Below, one piece after another: positions 53,095 through 61,995 of a stretch of 64,000 bases of DNA; within the stretch, counting starts at the first letter, position 1, and every line of letters starts with the position of its first letter. The notes beneath the pieces are model-generated. The model was given only the letters and a program-made list of their open reading frames with translations. It did not search any database and was not told the DNA's origin. The stretch is from Lentzea terrae (lineage in GTDB: Bacteria; Actinomycetota; Actinomycetes; Mycobacteriales; Pseudonocardiaceae): contig NZ_QFWW01000021.1 of the NCBI RefSeq assembly GCF_003265345.1, forward strand, positions 184,120-248,119, written 5' to 3'. A program made the translations under genes and the position numbers.

Positions 53095-54250
53095 GGTATC
53101 GCCGCTCCGGCACGCTCAACGTCAGCTTCGCGGCCTTCTCGTACTCCGCCTTCGCTTCATCGTGTTGTCCTTGCAGGTCAAGGAGATGTGCTCGGACGGC
53201 GTGCACGCGGTAGTGGTCGAGGTCCAGTGTGGACAGTTCCTCGAGCGCTTTCTGCGGTCCGTGGACCATCGCGACGGCGACGATCCGGTTCAGTGACACC
53301 ATCGGGCCGGGCGCGGTGACCGCCAGCAGTTCGTAGAGGCCGAGAATCTCGTGCCAGTCGGTGTCGTCCGCCGTTTTCGCCTCCGCGTGCACGGCCGCGA
53401 TCGCCGCCTGCAGCTGGTACGGACCGATCTGCGCGGTGTTGAGGGCGTTCTGGATGAGCTCGGTGCCCTCGGCGATGGCGTCCGGGTCCCACTTGCCGCG
53501 GTCCTGCTCGGCCAGCGGGATGAGCGCGCCCTGCTCGTCGGTGCGGGCGGGCCGGCGGGCGTCGGTGAGCAGCATCAACGCCAGCAGCCCGCTCAGCTCG
53601 CCGTCGTCGGGGCGGCGGCGGTGCAGCTGGCGGGTCAGGCGGATCGCCTCCGCGGTCAGGTCGACCCGGACCAGGTCGTCGCCCGAGCTCGCGGTGGAGC
53701 CCTCGGTGAAGATCAGGTACAGCACGTGCAGCACCGCCGTGAGGTCCTGCGGTGCCCGGAACTTCGCGCCGGACTGCTTGATCTTCTGCTTCGCGCGGCT
53801 GATCCGTTGTGCCACCGTCGACTCCGGCACCAGGAACGCCCGCGCGATCTCCGCTGTGGTGAGACCGCCGACCGCGCGCAGTGTCAGCGCGATCTGGGAG
53901 GCCTTGGTGAGGCTTTCGTGGCAGCACAACGCGAGGATCGTGAGCGTGTCGTCGGTGGCCGGCACCGGGTCCGCCGGGGGAGGGGCCAGCGCGACGACCT
54001 TCTCCTCGCGCTGACGCCGTGCCACGTCCGACCGGTACTGCTCGATCCACCGCCGGCTCGCGGCCGTGATGAGCCAGCCCTTGGGGTTGTCCGGCACACC
54101 CTCGGCCGGCCACTGCTGCGCGGCGGCGAGCAGCGCTTCCTGCACGGCGTCCTCGCAGACGTCGAACTGCCCGTGCCTGCGCACGAGCACGCCGAGGACC
54201 TGCGGCGCCAGTTCGCGCAGCAGGACCTCGATGCGCGGTGTGCTCGTCAC
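53066..54250 (-). CDS. ECF sigma factor of the ECF42 type, with C-terminal extension
   Basis: 394 residues from a GTG. Region 2 (VLGVLVRRHGQFDVCEDAVQ, NPKGWLITAASRRWIEQYRS) and region 4 (LTLRAVGGLTTAEIARAFLV, VAQRISRAKQKIKQSG) are followed by a ~200-residue DUF6596/TPR-like extension (GLYELLAVTAPGPMVSLNRI, DLDHYRVHAVRAHLLDLQGQ). ECF42 sigma factors lack a classical anti-sigma factor and are controlled through the extension; they direct genes for DGPF-domain proteins. Here the DGPF gene is directly upstream with a 4-bp overlap (GTGA), as expected. Confidence 0.93.
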   Translation of the reverse strand: MTSTPRIEVLLRELAPQVLGVLVRRHGQFDVCEDAVQEALLAAAQQWPAEGVPDNPKGWLITAASRRWIEQYRSDVARRQREEKVVALAPPPADPVPATDDTLTILALCCHESLTKASQIALTLRAVGGLTTAEIARAFLVPESTVAQRISRAKQKIKQSGAKFRAPQDLTAVLHVLYLIFTEGSTASSGDDLVRVDLTAEAIRLTRQLHRRRPDDGELSGLLALMLLTDARRPARTDEQGALIPLAEQDRGKWDPDAIAEGTELIQNALNTAQIGPYQLQAAIAAVHAEAKTADDTDWHEILGLYELLAVTAPGPMVSLNRIVAVAMVHGPQKALEELSTLDLDHYRVHAVRAHLLDLQGQHDEAKAEYEKAAKLTLSVPERRYLSSRSRRPR

Positions 54251-54621
54251 ATGTCGTCCAGCATCGACATGTCCCAGACCGGCCGGACCTCGATGCCGTC
54301 GTTGTGCGCGTCGGGCAACGTCGCGGCGTGCGCGATGACCTGGTCGATCGTGTCGGCCTCGACCAGGTAGAACCCGGCCAGGTACTCCTTGGCCTCCGCG
54401 AACGGCCCGTCGGTGACCACGACCTCGCCGTCCATGATGCTCACGCCCTTGCCGGTCTCCGGCCCAGGCAGGCCTTCGCTGGCGATGAGCTCCCCGGACG
54501 CGCGCAGCTTGTCGGTGAGGTCGTAGTGCGCCTGCCCGAACTGCATCTGCTGCTCATCGGTCAGCTTCTCCCACGCGGCCCGCGACTTCGGGTTGCTGTA
54601 GATGAGGATCAGGTACTTCAC
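54247..54621 (-). CDS. YCII-related DGPF-domain protein
   Basis: 124 residues from a GTG. MDGEVVVTDGPFAEAKEYLA contains the DGPF motif that names the family; KYLILIYSNP and AGFYLVEADTIDQVIAHAAT are the usual start and end of the YCII fold. The exact activity is unknown; such proteins are linked to the ECF42 sigma factor, which overlaps it by 4 bp. The upstream 110 bp to the divergent SnoaL-type gene should contain an ECF42-type promoter. Confidence 0.92.
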   Translation of the reverse strand: MKYLILIYSNPKSRAAWEKLTDEQQMQFGQAHYDLTDKLRASGELIASEGLPGPETGKGVSIMDGEVVVTDGPFAEAKEYLAGFYLVEADTIDQVIAHAATLPDAHNDGIEVRPVWDMSMLDDM

Positions 54622-54730
54622 TGCTCCGGCCTCCGCTCGTGGCTCACCAAAAATCTTCTCACCGCCATGTCGAAGCCGCGTGGCTCGCTTCGACACCGGT
54701 GTGTCAGCCGACTTGATGGAGGTTTTCGAG

Positions 54731-55180
54731 ATGACGCACACGCTGGTGCAGGACGAGGTCGCGATCCGCGCGCTGTTCACCGAGCTCGTGGAAGGGATGC
54801 GGGATCGCTCGCCGTCGCGGGTGGTCGCGCGGTATGCCGACGACGCGGTGACGTTCACGCTGGCCCCGCCGCTGCGCAACATCGGCCTGGACGCCCGTGA
54901 CCCGGAGGCGGTGGCGGGGTGGATGGCGGGCTTCGACGGGCCGATCACGGTCGAGCACCGCGACCTGGACATCGCGGTGGCGGGAGACGTGGCGTTCGTG
55001 CACGGTCTGCAGCGGCTGGCGGCCGTGCCGATCGGCTATCCCGAGGGGTTCTCGATGTGGACGCGCGTGACCGTGGGGCTGCGACGGCGCGACGGGCGGT
55101 GGCTGGTGACGCACGAGCACCAGTCCGTGCCGTTCTACATGGACGGATCGTTCTTGGCGGCCACGGACCTGGAGCCCTGA
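54731..55180 (+). CDS. SnoaL-like/SgcJ-type nuclear-transport-factor-2 fold protein
   Basis: 149 residues; ATG at 54731 with GGAGG upstream is preferred to an ATG at 54716. MTHTLVQDEVAIRALFTELV, PSRVVARYADDAVTFTLAPP and WMAGFDGPITVEHRDLDIAV fit the DUF4440/SnoaL NTF2-like fold used by ketosteroid-isomerase-like enzymes and many hypothetical proteins. It is divergent from the DGPF/ECF42 pair and may be a target of that sigma factor. Confidence 0.85.
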   Translation: MTHTLVQDEVAIRALFTELVEGMRDRSPSRVVARYADDAVTFTLAPPLRNIGLDARDPEAVAGWMAGFDGPITVEHRDLDIAVAGDVAFVHGLQRLAAVPIGYPEGFSMWTRVTVGLRRRDGRWLVTHEHQSVPFYMDGSFLAATDLEP

Positions 55181-55193
55181 GACAGGGGGTGTG

Positions 55194-55233
55194 CCGAGGC
55201 CCGGACCGTGCAGGGGGTCGGTCCGGACCTCGG
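55194..55233. terminator. bidirectional hairpin between convergent genes
   Basis: CCGAGGCCCGGACC (55194-55207) pairs with GGTCCGGACCTCGG (55220-55233), 13 of 14 positions, with a 12-base loop; TTTCTT follows on the plus side. It lies between the stops of the SnoaL-type (+) and M4 protease (-) genes. Confidence 0.75.
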
Positions 55234-55253
55234 CGCTTTCTTGGTGGCGGGTC

Positions 55254-56726
55254 TTATTCGACGTTCACCGCGGCCCAGGCCCGGTCGACCGCCGCGTACT
55301 CGGGCGACGAGGCGCCGTAGAGGTCGGCCGCGGCGGCGAGCGTGCCGGTGCGGGCGGCGGCGTACTTGGTGCTGGAGGTGAACTTCGTGGTCAGCGCGCG
55401 GTACCAGATCTTCTCGGCCTTGGCGCGGCCGATGCCGGTGACGGGCTGGTTGTCGTAGGTGGGGGAGTCGTAGGCGACGCCGTTGATCGTCTTCGCGCCG
55501 CTGCCCTCGGACAGCAGGTAGAAGAAGTGGTTGGCGATGCCCGAGGAGTAGTGCACGTCGACGTTGCCCGCCGTGGCGGACCAGTAGTCGAGGCTGCGGC
55601 CGTCCTTGGAGGGCTTGTCCATGTAGCGCAACGGTTTGCCGTCGCCCCGGATGTTGATCTTCTCGCCGATCAGGTAGTCGCCGGCGTCGGCGGCGTTGGC
55701 GGCGTGGAACTCCGTGGTGGAGCCGAAGATGTCGCTGGTGGCCTCGTTGAGGCCGCCGGACTCACCGGAGTAGACCAGGCCCGCGGTGGCCGAGGTGACG
55801 CCGTGCGACATCTCGTGCGCGGCCACGTCGATCGAGGTCAGCGGGTTGCGGTTCTGGGCGCCGTCGCCGTAGGTCATGCAGAAGCAGGAGTCGCTCCAGA
55901 ACGCGTTGCTGTAGTTGTTGCCGTAGTGGACCTTGCTCAGCGCGCCCACACCGTTGTTCTTGATGCCGCTGCGGCCGTGGACGTTCTTGTAGTAGTCCCA
56001 CGTCTTCGCCGCGCCGTAGGCCGCGTCGACACCCGCCGTCGCCTTGTCGGTGTAGGTGCCGTTGCCCCACTTGTTGTCGGCGTCGGTGAACAGCGTGCCG
56101 GTGCCCGAGCCGTTGTTGAGGTTGTTGACGGCCTGGTTGCCGCGGTCGGGGTCCTTGAGCTGGAACGTGCTGCCCGACTGAGTGGTGTTCAACCCGACCG
56201 TGCCGCTGAAGGTGGACTGGCCGGTGCCCTCGGCGACGTGGATGTCGTCGTAGGACAGCAGCGTCGCACCGGTCTTGGCGTCGGTGAACGTGTGCAGCTC
56301 GCTCGGGGTCTGGTCGTCCTTCACGCTGTGCGTGACCGTCTCCCACGCCAGCACGGGCGCGTGGTCGAGCGCGAACACCACGAGTTTGGCGTCGGAGCGG
56401 GCCGCGGCCGGGGCCGAGGTGTCGAGGCCCGCGAGGGTGGCCTCGTTCGCCTTGGTGACACCGGTGACCTGGCCGGCCTTCTGCCGCACGATCACGTCGC
56501 CGCCGATGACCTTCAGGCCGTTGAGGGTGCGGTCGAACCGGAGGTGGTGCGTGCCGTCGGCGTCGCGCACGACGTCGCGGGGGACGAGCTGCTCACCGCC
56601 GGACAGGCCGAGGGCGGTGGAGATCGTCCCCGCCTGCTCGGCCGCGTTCGCGCCGAACGTGCCCGCGGCGGCCAGCGCCGCCGCGGACATCAGGGCGGTG
56701 GTGATGCCCAGGGTCGTGCGTTTCAT
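55254..56726 (-). CDS. secreted M4-family (thermolysin-like) metalloprotease
   Basis: 490 residues; the ATG at 56726 has AAGGAG upstream and gives a signal peptide (MKRTTLGITTALMSAAALAA, cleavage near GANAAEQ). An inhibitory FTP/PepSY propeptide follows to about residue 180. The catalytic domain has the zinc motif HEMSH (304-308) in SIDVAAHEMSHGVTSATAG, the third ligand Glu in GGLNEATSDIFG (about 328) and a His in NVDVHYSSGIANHFFYLL. The enzyme is exported, self-processed and degrades extracellular proteins. The 365-bp gap upstream (56727-57091) contains its promoter and no gene. Confidence 0.95.
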   Translation of the reverse strand: MKRTTLGITTALMSAAALAAAGTFGANAAEQAGTISTALGLSGGEQLVPRDVVRDADGTHHLRFDRTLNGLKVIGGDVIVRQKAGQVTGVTKANEATLAGLDTSAPAAARSDAKLVVFALDHAPVLAWETVTHSVKDDQTPSELHTFTDAKTGATLLSYDDIHVAEGTGQSTFSGTVGLNTTQSGSTFQLKDPDRGNQAVNNLNNGSGTGTLFTDADNKWGNGTYTDKATAGVDAAYGAAKTWDYYKNVHGRSGIKNNGVGALSKVHYGNNYSNAFWSDSCFCMTYGDGAQNRNPLTSIDVAAHEMSHGVTSATAGLVYSGESGGLNEATSDIFGSTTEFHAANAADAGDYLIGEKINIRGDGKPLRYMDKPSKDGRSLDYWSATAGNVDVHYSSGIANHFFYLLSEGSGAKTINGVAYDSPTYDNQPVTGIGRAKAEKIWYRALTTKFTSSTKYAAARTGTLAAAADLYGASSPEYAAVDRAWAAVNVE

Positions 56727-57091
56727 GGAGCTCCTTGTTCCGGTGCAGGGGGCGATCGCTCCGGCGTTACAGGGGTGCCGGGGTGAACACCGTGGAACAA
56801 CCCCGACCATCGTCGATGACCGGGCGTGGTGATCGTATTGCTCTGAGTGCATGCGACCAGCCACTCCCAAGATGCGAGATCGATTCACGAATTGAGCTGC
56901 CGCGCTGGTCAAGGGGGGCGGGTTTTGCCCGAATGGTGGAACAAAAGAGCAGCTCAACCGGCGTGGAAACACAACGGAAACTTTGGGTTGCCGCGTGCGT
57001 TCGGCCGCGTCCGCAGGTCCGGTTGGCGCAGCCCTACCGGAGGGGATCTTGTTTAGAGTTAACCGCTCGCGCTGAGAGCTGGGTCACAAGT

Positions 57092-58210
57092 TCACAGGCC
57101 CAGGCGGGTCACGGCGTTGTCCTCGAGCGGGTTCGCGGTGCGGATGTAGCGGTGCACCGTGCGCGGGTTGGTCCACCGGCCCTGCCGCATGATCTCCCGG
57201 TCGCTCGCCCCGCCCAGCGCCGCCTGCGTCGCGAACCCCGCCCGCAGCGAATGCCCGCCGAACAGCTCTGGATCCAGCCCCGCTTTTTCCGCGTAGCGCT
57301 TCACCAGTTCCGCCACCGCACGTCCCGACATCGCCTTCTGACCGACGCCGCCGTGCCGGTTGATCACCGGGAACAGCGCACCGGAGCGGGTCGCCGGCGC
57401 GTAGCCGTGACAGCGGTGCAGGCCCGACTCGCTGATGCCCTTGCCGTCCAGCACGTCCGCCCAGTCCGCGAACGCGCACACCGGGCACGTCGGCCGCCGG
57501 CTCCCGCGCGGCAACACCACCGACTGCTGATGCTTGCCCGTCTGGTCCGTCTTCGTCGTCCCCAGCCGCACCAGCAGCAACGGCTCGTGCGTGCGCGGAT
57601 CCACCTCGACCGTGACGTCCTCGAACCCGATCCCCGCCAGCTCACTGCGCCGCAACGCGCCCGCGAAACCCACCAGCAGCAGCAACGCGTCCCGCGCCCG
57701 CGCCGGCCCCTCCTCGGGCCGTTCGCGCAGCAGCGCTTCCAGCGTGTCGAGCAGCACGGGGCGCTTTCTCCTGGGCTGAGTCTTGCGACTGCGGCGAATA
57801 CCCCGCAGCGTCAGCCGCACGACATCACTGCGCGTCGGGCTCGGCAACCCGTTCGCCGCGTGCACCGCCGAGATCGCCGCCGACTTCCGCTCCAGCGTCG
57901 ACGCGCCGAACGCCGGCGACCCGTCCGCCTTCACCGTGTCCGCCGCGGCCGCCAGGTACACCGCCACGTCCAGCGGATCCGCCGGCAACGCCTGCCGGTT
58001 CTCCGCCTGGCACCAGCCCGCCCACGCGATCCAGTCCGACCGGTAGGCCCTGACGGTGTTCGGCGACTGCGCACTGCGCAGATAGCTGCTCAGCGACGCC
58101 GCCTGCTCGTCGTCGAACCGCTCGCGCACCCTCGCGAGCGCGTCGACGTCGATCAGCACCGAGTGCGACACCCGCACCAGCGCGTGCTGGACGGGTTCGG
58201 GCAGGCTCAC
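57092..58210 (-). CDS. tyrosine recombinase/integrase
   Basis: 372 residues from a GTG at 58210 that overlaps the stop of the aldolase-like gene (GTGA). The N-terminal SAM-like domain (SSYLRSAQSPNTVRAYRSDW) binds DNA arms and the catalytic domain contains Arg in AGALRRSELAGIGFED, a Lys loop GTTKTDQTGKHQ, HxxR in GGHSLRAGFATQAAL, and Tyr in NPRTVHRYIRTANP, so all residues of the active site are present. Unlike typical phage integrases it is translationally coupled to a metabolic gene and no att site or element is visible, so it may be a domesticated recombinase. Confidence 0.9.
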   Translation of the reverse strand: MSLPEPVQHALVRVSHSVLIDVDALARVRERFDDEQAASLSSYLRSAQSPNTVRAYRSDWIAWAGWCQAENRQALPADPLDVAVYLAAAADTVKADGSPAFGASTLERKSAAISAVHAANGLPSPTRSDVVRLTLRGIRRSRKTQPRRKRPVLLDTLEALLRERPEEGPARARDALLLLVGFAGALRRSELAGIGFEDVTVEVDPRTHEPLLLVRLGTTKTDQTGKHQQSVVLPRGSRRPTCPVCAFADWADVLDGKGISESGLHRCHGYAPATRSGALFPVINRHGGVGQKAMSGRAVAELVKRYAEKAGLDPELFGGHSLRAGFATQAALGGASDREIMRQGRWTNPRTVHRYIRTANPLEDNAVTRLGL

Positions 58211-59253
58211 ACCCGCGATGGTAGCCCTCTGATCAACTCCGCCACCTCGCGCGGCGCGAACTCCAGCGCGCTGATCCCCACGCTCACCTCGAAGCTGCAC
58301 CGGCGCGGATCCGGGTTCGACCGCGCGTACAGGAACAGCTTGATCCCGGTGTCCCCGGCCAGGTTCTCCGCCGCCCGCTGCGCTTCCTCCTTCGGCATCG
58401 GCAGGTGGACGTGGAACACGGGCGTCTGCGGAGTCTCCGGCGTGGTGTGCGCGAACCCGTCGTCGTTGATCGCTCGCGCGATGGCCTGCGCGTGGCTCTT
58501 GAACTCCCTCATGCGCGGCAGGTTCTCGTCCATGCCCAGCAACGCCACCGACGCCAACGGCCACGCGTCCACGATCGCCCCGCCCAGCCTCCTGCGCCAC
58601 ACCGCCGCGTGCCCGATCGTCTCCTCGTCACCCGCGAGCACCGCGCCGCGGACGCCTTCGAGTCCTTTGTAGAGCGATACGTACACCGTGTCGAAGAGAC
58701 TCGCCAGCTCTGGAAGCGTTGCGTCGTAACCGGTCTGCGCCTCCCAGAGCCGCGCGCCGTCACAGTGCGCGGCCGCGCCGTTCTCCCTGGCCCACCGCGT
58801 TTGCTCGGCGAGGTCTGTGAAGGTCGGCAGCAGGCCCCCGATGTCGCGCTGCGGCAGTTCGATCACCACCGCTGCGAGCGGTTCCTTGACCGTTCTCAGG
58901 TCGTCGAGGGTGAGCAACGCGTTGCGGTCGCCCACCGGATGGAACCTCAGTCCGTGCACGGCGCTGTAGCCCTGGTTCTCCCACACGTGCAGATGCGACT
59001 GCGGATGCCCCGCGAACGCGTGCCGGTTGCGTCGCTCGGCGTGCACCCGCAGCGCCGTCTGCTGCGCCATCGTCCCCGACGGGAAGAACAACGCCGCCGG
59101 CTTGCCGAGCAGGTCCGCGACCCGTTCCTCCAGCTCCCGCACCGGATCCTCGGGGTTCGTGTCCGGCGTGACCCGCTCGGCCAGCCGGCGCAACAGCTCG
59201 TGCGGCGACCGGCGCGGGCCGGAGTGGTTCGACAGGGAGCGGCGGATGTCCAT
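58207..59253 (-). CDS. threonine-aldolase-like PLP-dependent lyase
   Basis: 348 residues from ATG. The aspartate-aminotransferase-fold motifs of the beta-eliminating lyase family are visible: PAALFFPSGTMAQQTALRVH, AAAHCDGARLWEAQTGYDAT and the PLP lysine in TVYVSLYKGLEGVRGA. It would cleave L-threonine or a similar beta-hydroxy amino acid to glycine and an aldehyde, but the exact substrate is uncertain because the protein diverges from LtaE. Its 3' end overlaps the integrase gene by 4 bp. Confidence 0.85.
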   Translation of the reverse strand: MDIRRSLSNHSGPRRSPHELLRRLAERVTPDTNPEDPVRELEERVADLLGKPAALFFPSGTMAQQTALRVHAERRNRHAFAGHPQSHLHVWENQGYSAVHGLRFHPVGDRNALLTLDDLRTVKEPLAAVVIELPQRDIGGLLPTFTDLAEQTRWARENGAAAHCDGARLWEAQTGYDATLPELASLFDTVYVSLYKGLEGVRGAVLAGDEETIGHAAVWRRRLGGAIVDAWPLASVALLGMDENLPRMREFKSHAQAIARAINDDGFAHTTPETPQTPVFHVHLPMPKEEAQRAAENLAGDTGIKLFLYARSNPDPRRCSFEVSVGISALEFAPREVAELIRGLPSRV

Positions 59254-59297
59254 GCCGCGAGCCTACTTGTTGCCAGTCTTTTGCAATAGGGTTGTGA

Positions 59298-59669
59298 TCA
59301 GGCGGCCGCGCTCAGTCGCGCGTCCAACTCGGCCTCGTCCGCGACGAACCACAGCTGCCGCCCCCGGTTCGACTCGTACACGAAGTCCCGCAACGCCGTG
59401 CTCGCCTCGACGTGCCGCGCGATGTCGCCCACGATGACGAGCCGGAACCCGTACTGCTGCAGCTTCTGCACCACCGCACCGGCCACCCGTGTGCGCAACA
59501 CGAAGAAGTCCTCCGTCAACCGCGCCACCGGCAACACCAGCCACTGCACGTCCTGGCCCCACAACGTGGCCATCAAATCCACAGCGGACTGCTCGTCACC
59601 GATCGGCGGCCCGTCCGGCGCGCACATCAGAACCGTCGCGCCGTGGCGCGTCTGCACAACATCAGGCAT
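59298..59669 (-). CDS. DUF4180-family protein
   Basis: 123 residues; the ATG at 59669 (MPDVVQTRHGATVLMCAPDG) is chosen because the frame before it is basic and unlike the family. EQSAVDLMATLWGQDVQWLV, RLTEDFFVLRTRVAGAVVQK and FVYESNRGRQLWFVADEAEL fit DUF4180, whose members are usually encoded next to a TetR or MarR regulator. Function unknown. It is divergent from the TetR gene at 59771 and the palindrome between them probably controls it. Confidence 0.88.
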   Translation of the reverse strand: MPDVVQTRHGATVLMCAPDGPPIGDEQSAVDLMATLWGQDVQWLVLPVARLTEDFFVLRTRVAGAVVQKLQQYGFRLVIVGDIARHVEASTALRDFVYESNRGRQLWFVADEAELDARLSAAA

Positions 59670-59734
59670 GACACCGGAACCTAGCCTCGGCCGCCGTCCC
59701 TTGTCGCGGCGAATTCCAGCGTGGCAGGCAGTGA

Positions 59735-59753
59735 ATGTAATCATCGATCACAT
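59735..59753. promoter_or_regulatory. putative TetR operator
   Basis: ATGTAATCATCGATCACAT is an imperfect 19-bp palindrome (14 of 19 positions symmetric) between the divergent DUF4180 and TetR genes, 18 bp before the TetR ATG. Typical place for autoregulation. Confidence 0.5.
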
Positions 59754-59770
59754 CAAGTTAGGATGGCGGC

Positions 59771-60361
59771 ATGAAGGCCCGCCCGTACCACCACGGTGAC
59801 CTCCGCGCCGCCCTGCTCGCCCGCGCCACGCAAACGTTGCGGGACAAGGGATCCGGCGACCTGTCGCTGCGGGAGCTCGCCAGGGAGGTCGGGGTCAGCC
59901 CCGCCGCGCCCAGCCGGCACTTCGCCACCAAGCGGGCACTGCTCGACGCGTTGGCGCTGGACGGGTTCGAGCGGCTGCGGGAGGTCCTGGTCGCGACGCT
60001 GAACGAGGCGGGGGAGTCGTTCGCCGAGCAGATCGCCGCGGTCACCCGGACCTACCTGGAGTTCGCGGCCGACAACCCTGCCCTGCTGGACCTCATGTAC
60101 TCGGTCAAGTACGACCCCGGCGCGTCGCCGGAGCTGGCGGCGGCCGCGCGGAAGCTCGCCGAGCTGTCCGCGTCACTGATCTCGCACGGGCAGCATCGCG
60201 GTGAGGTTCGCGCGGGCGTGCCGGACGAGGTCGCGTTGCCCGTCATGGCGTCGTTGCACGGGTTCGTGGCGCTCGCGGTCGGCGGCGGCATTCCCCAGGA
60301 CGTCATCGAACAAGGGCTGGCCGACACGCTGGCGTTCGTGCTGCGCGGCTGCGCTCCATAG
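59771..60361 (+). CDS. TetR/AcrR-family transcriptional regulator
   Basis: 196 residues from ATG. Residues ~1-55 form the DNA-binding HTH (HHGDLRAALLARATQTLRDK, SLRELAREVGVSPAAPSRHF, ATKRALLDAL); the rest is the helical ligand domain with the TetR_C33-like pattern (YLEFAADNPALLDLMYSV). It is expected to repress the divergent DUF4180 gene and itself. The ligand is unknown. Confidence 0.93.
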   Translation: MKARPYHHGDLRAALLARATQTLRDKGSGDLSLRELAREVGVSPAAPSRHFATKRALLDALALDGFERLREVLVATLNEAGESFAEQIAAVTRTYLEFAADNPALLDLMYSVKYDPGASPELAAAARKLAELSASLISHGQHRGEVRAGVPDEVALPVMASLHGFVALAVGGGIPQDVIEQGLADTLAFVLRGCAP

Positions 60362-60544
60362 CGGAGCGCGACGGCGGTTCTCCGGGGGCTTCGTGAGTGG
60401 CAGCCAGACGACAGCGGCCACCACAGGAGCGGGCGCGGCCTGGGCCAACTCGTTTCCGCACCCGCTTCCCAGCCGTGCGGCTCGAACCGGACGCGGCCGA
60501 AAATGCCGGGCGTGCGACCGCGGGTCTGGGTAGCGTCGCCGACC

Positions 60545-61519
60545 ATGCGTGATCTTGCCGCCCTGCCCAAGGCTCACCTGCACGTGCACCTGGAGAGCAC
60601 GGTGCGGCCGGACACCCTCGCCGAACTCGCGGACCACCACGGCGTCGACGTGCGCGCGCACGCCGGGCCCTACCGCGACTTCGCGGAGTTCGCGGCGCAC
60701 AACGGGCTCGTGCGGGACTGCCTGCGGCGAGCCGACGACTTCAGCCGGATCGCGTACGAGTTCTGCGCCGAGGAAGCAGCGCAGGGGACCCGCTACGCCG
60801 AGGTCACGTTCACCGCGGCTGCGCACGGAGAACGGCTCGGAGATCCGGACCTGCCGCTCGAGGCGGTGCTGGCCGGGCTCGCCGCAGGACAGGCCGCCCA
60901 CGGCATCGAATGCCGTGTGATCGTGGACCACCCCAGGAAGCGGTCGGTCGCGAGGTTCGCCGAGTCACTTCGGCTCGCGATGGCGCACCCGCACGTCGTG
61001 GCGATCGGCACGGCAGGGGCGGAGGACTACCCGCTCACGCCGTTCGCCGCCGTGTTCCGCGCCGCGCGAGACGCCGGGATCGGGCTCGTGCACCACGCCG
61101 GGGAGTGTTGTGGCGCGCCGAGTGTGCTCGAAGCGGTGACCGTCGGGCTCGCTGACCGGATCGGCCACGGCTTCCGGGCGCTCGACGATCCGGACGTCGT
61201 CGAGCTGCTGCGGGAGCGCGCCGTTCCGCTGGAGGTGTGTCCCTCGTCCAACGTCGTGCTGGGACTGGTCGAATCCGTCTCCTCTCATCCGTTGCCACTG
61301 CTCATGGACGCCGGCCTGATCGTCACGCTCAGCACCGACATCCCGTCCGCGACCGGCACCACGCTCACCGACGAGTACCGGCTGCTGCGCGACGAGCTCG
61401 GCTTCGACGACGACACCATCGCGGCGATCGCCACCAACGCCGTCGACGCCTCCTTCGCGCCGCCGGACACGAAGGCCTTGCTGCGTCAGGACATCGCCAC
61501 CTGGCGCGCCGGCTCGTAG
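60545..61519 (+). CDS. adenosine deaminase-like protein
   Basis: 324 residues from ATG. Amidohydrolase motifs: HxH in LPKAHLHVHLEST, His-Gly-Glu in GLVHHAGECCGAPS, His in LADRIGHGFRA and the C-terminal Asp in VTLSTDIPSATGT. In true adenosine deaminases the last motif is usually SxNxDDP, while here it is TLSTDIP, so the second Asp is Ile and the substrate may differ. Members deaminate adenosine or related purines. It overlaps the convergent gene at 61486 by 34 bp. Confidence 0.85.
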   Translation: MRDLAALPKAHLHVHLESTVRPDTLAELADHHGVDVRAHAGPYRDFAEFAAHNGLVRDCLRRADDFSRIAYEFCAEEAAQGTRYAEVTFTAAAHGERLGDPDLPLEAVLAGLAAGQAAHGIECRVIVDHPRKRSVARFAESLRLAMAHPHVVAIGTAGAEDYPLTPFAAVFRAARDAGIGLVHHAGECCGAPSVLEAVTVGLADRIGHGFRALDDPDVVELLRERAVPLEVCPSSNVVLGLVESVSSHPLPLLMDAGLIVTLSTDIPSATGTTLTDEYRLLRDELGFDDDTIAAIATNAVDASFAPPDTKALLRQDIATWRAGS

Positions 61520-61995
61520 CACACCAGGCCGTGCCGGGCCGCCAGCAGCGCCACCAGATCCAGCACCTGCTGCCGGCCCGGCCACACCACGTGCACGATC
61601 ACCGCGTCCGTCCCCACCGTCAGCGCCTCGTGCCACGACACCGCGGACGCCGGATCCGGCGAGGTCTGCCGCAGCTCCCGCACGAACGCCGCCACCGCCG
61701 GCTCGAACGCGCCCAGCGGCGAGGCCCGCAGCTCGGCATAACGAGCCGCCGCCTCCGCCGACGACGCCGGCCCGGGAGCCCGCCACACCACCACGTCGAC
61801 CGGCACATCCACAGTCATGCCCGCACTCATGCCCATAGCCCTGTCTCCGTTGGTGTCCCCAGTCGTGTCCCCGGTCATGCCGGCGGTCTGGCCCGCAGTC
61901 ACGTCGGCAGTCGTGTCCGCGGTCGTGTCCGCAGCCGGGCCCACGGCTGCATCCCCGGTCGGCCCCACGGCCGTGTCCGCGGGGGTGTCCATCAC
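61486..61995 (-). CDS. hypothetical protein with low-complexity repetitive N-terminus
   Basis: Up to 169 residues. The first ~60 residues are made of short D/T/G/A-rich repeats (DTTADTTADVTAGQTAGM), encoded by a run of near-identical 12-18 bp units; the rest (VPVDVVVWRAPG, YAELRASPLGAFEPAVAAFV, DAVIVHVVWPGRQQVLDLVA) is a normal folded protein of unknown family. Starts are possible at GTG 61995, ATG 61992 or ATG 61818; the last removes most of the repeat. A leaderless PafBC-type promoter (62032-62054) and a 10-codon leader ORF lie directly upstream. Confidence 0.65.
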   Translation of the reverse strand: MMDTPADTAVGPTGDAAVGPAADTTADTTADVTAGQTAGMTGDTTGDTNGDRAMGMSAGMTVDVPVDVVVWRAPGPASSAEAAARYAELRASPLGAFEPAVAAFVRELRQTSPDPASAVSWHEALTVGTDAVIVHVVWPGRQQVLDLVALLAARHGLVCYEPARQVAMS

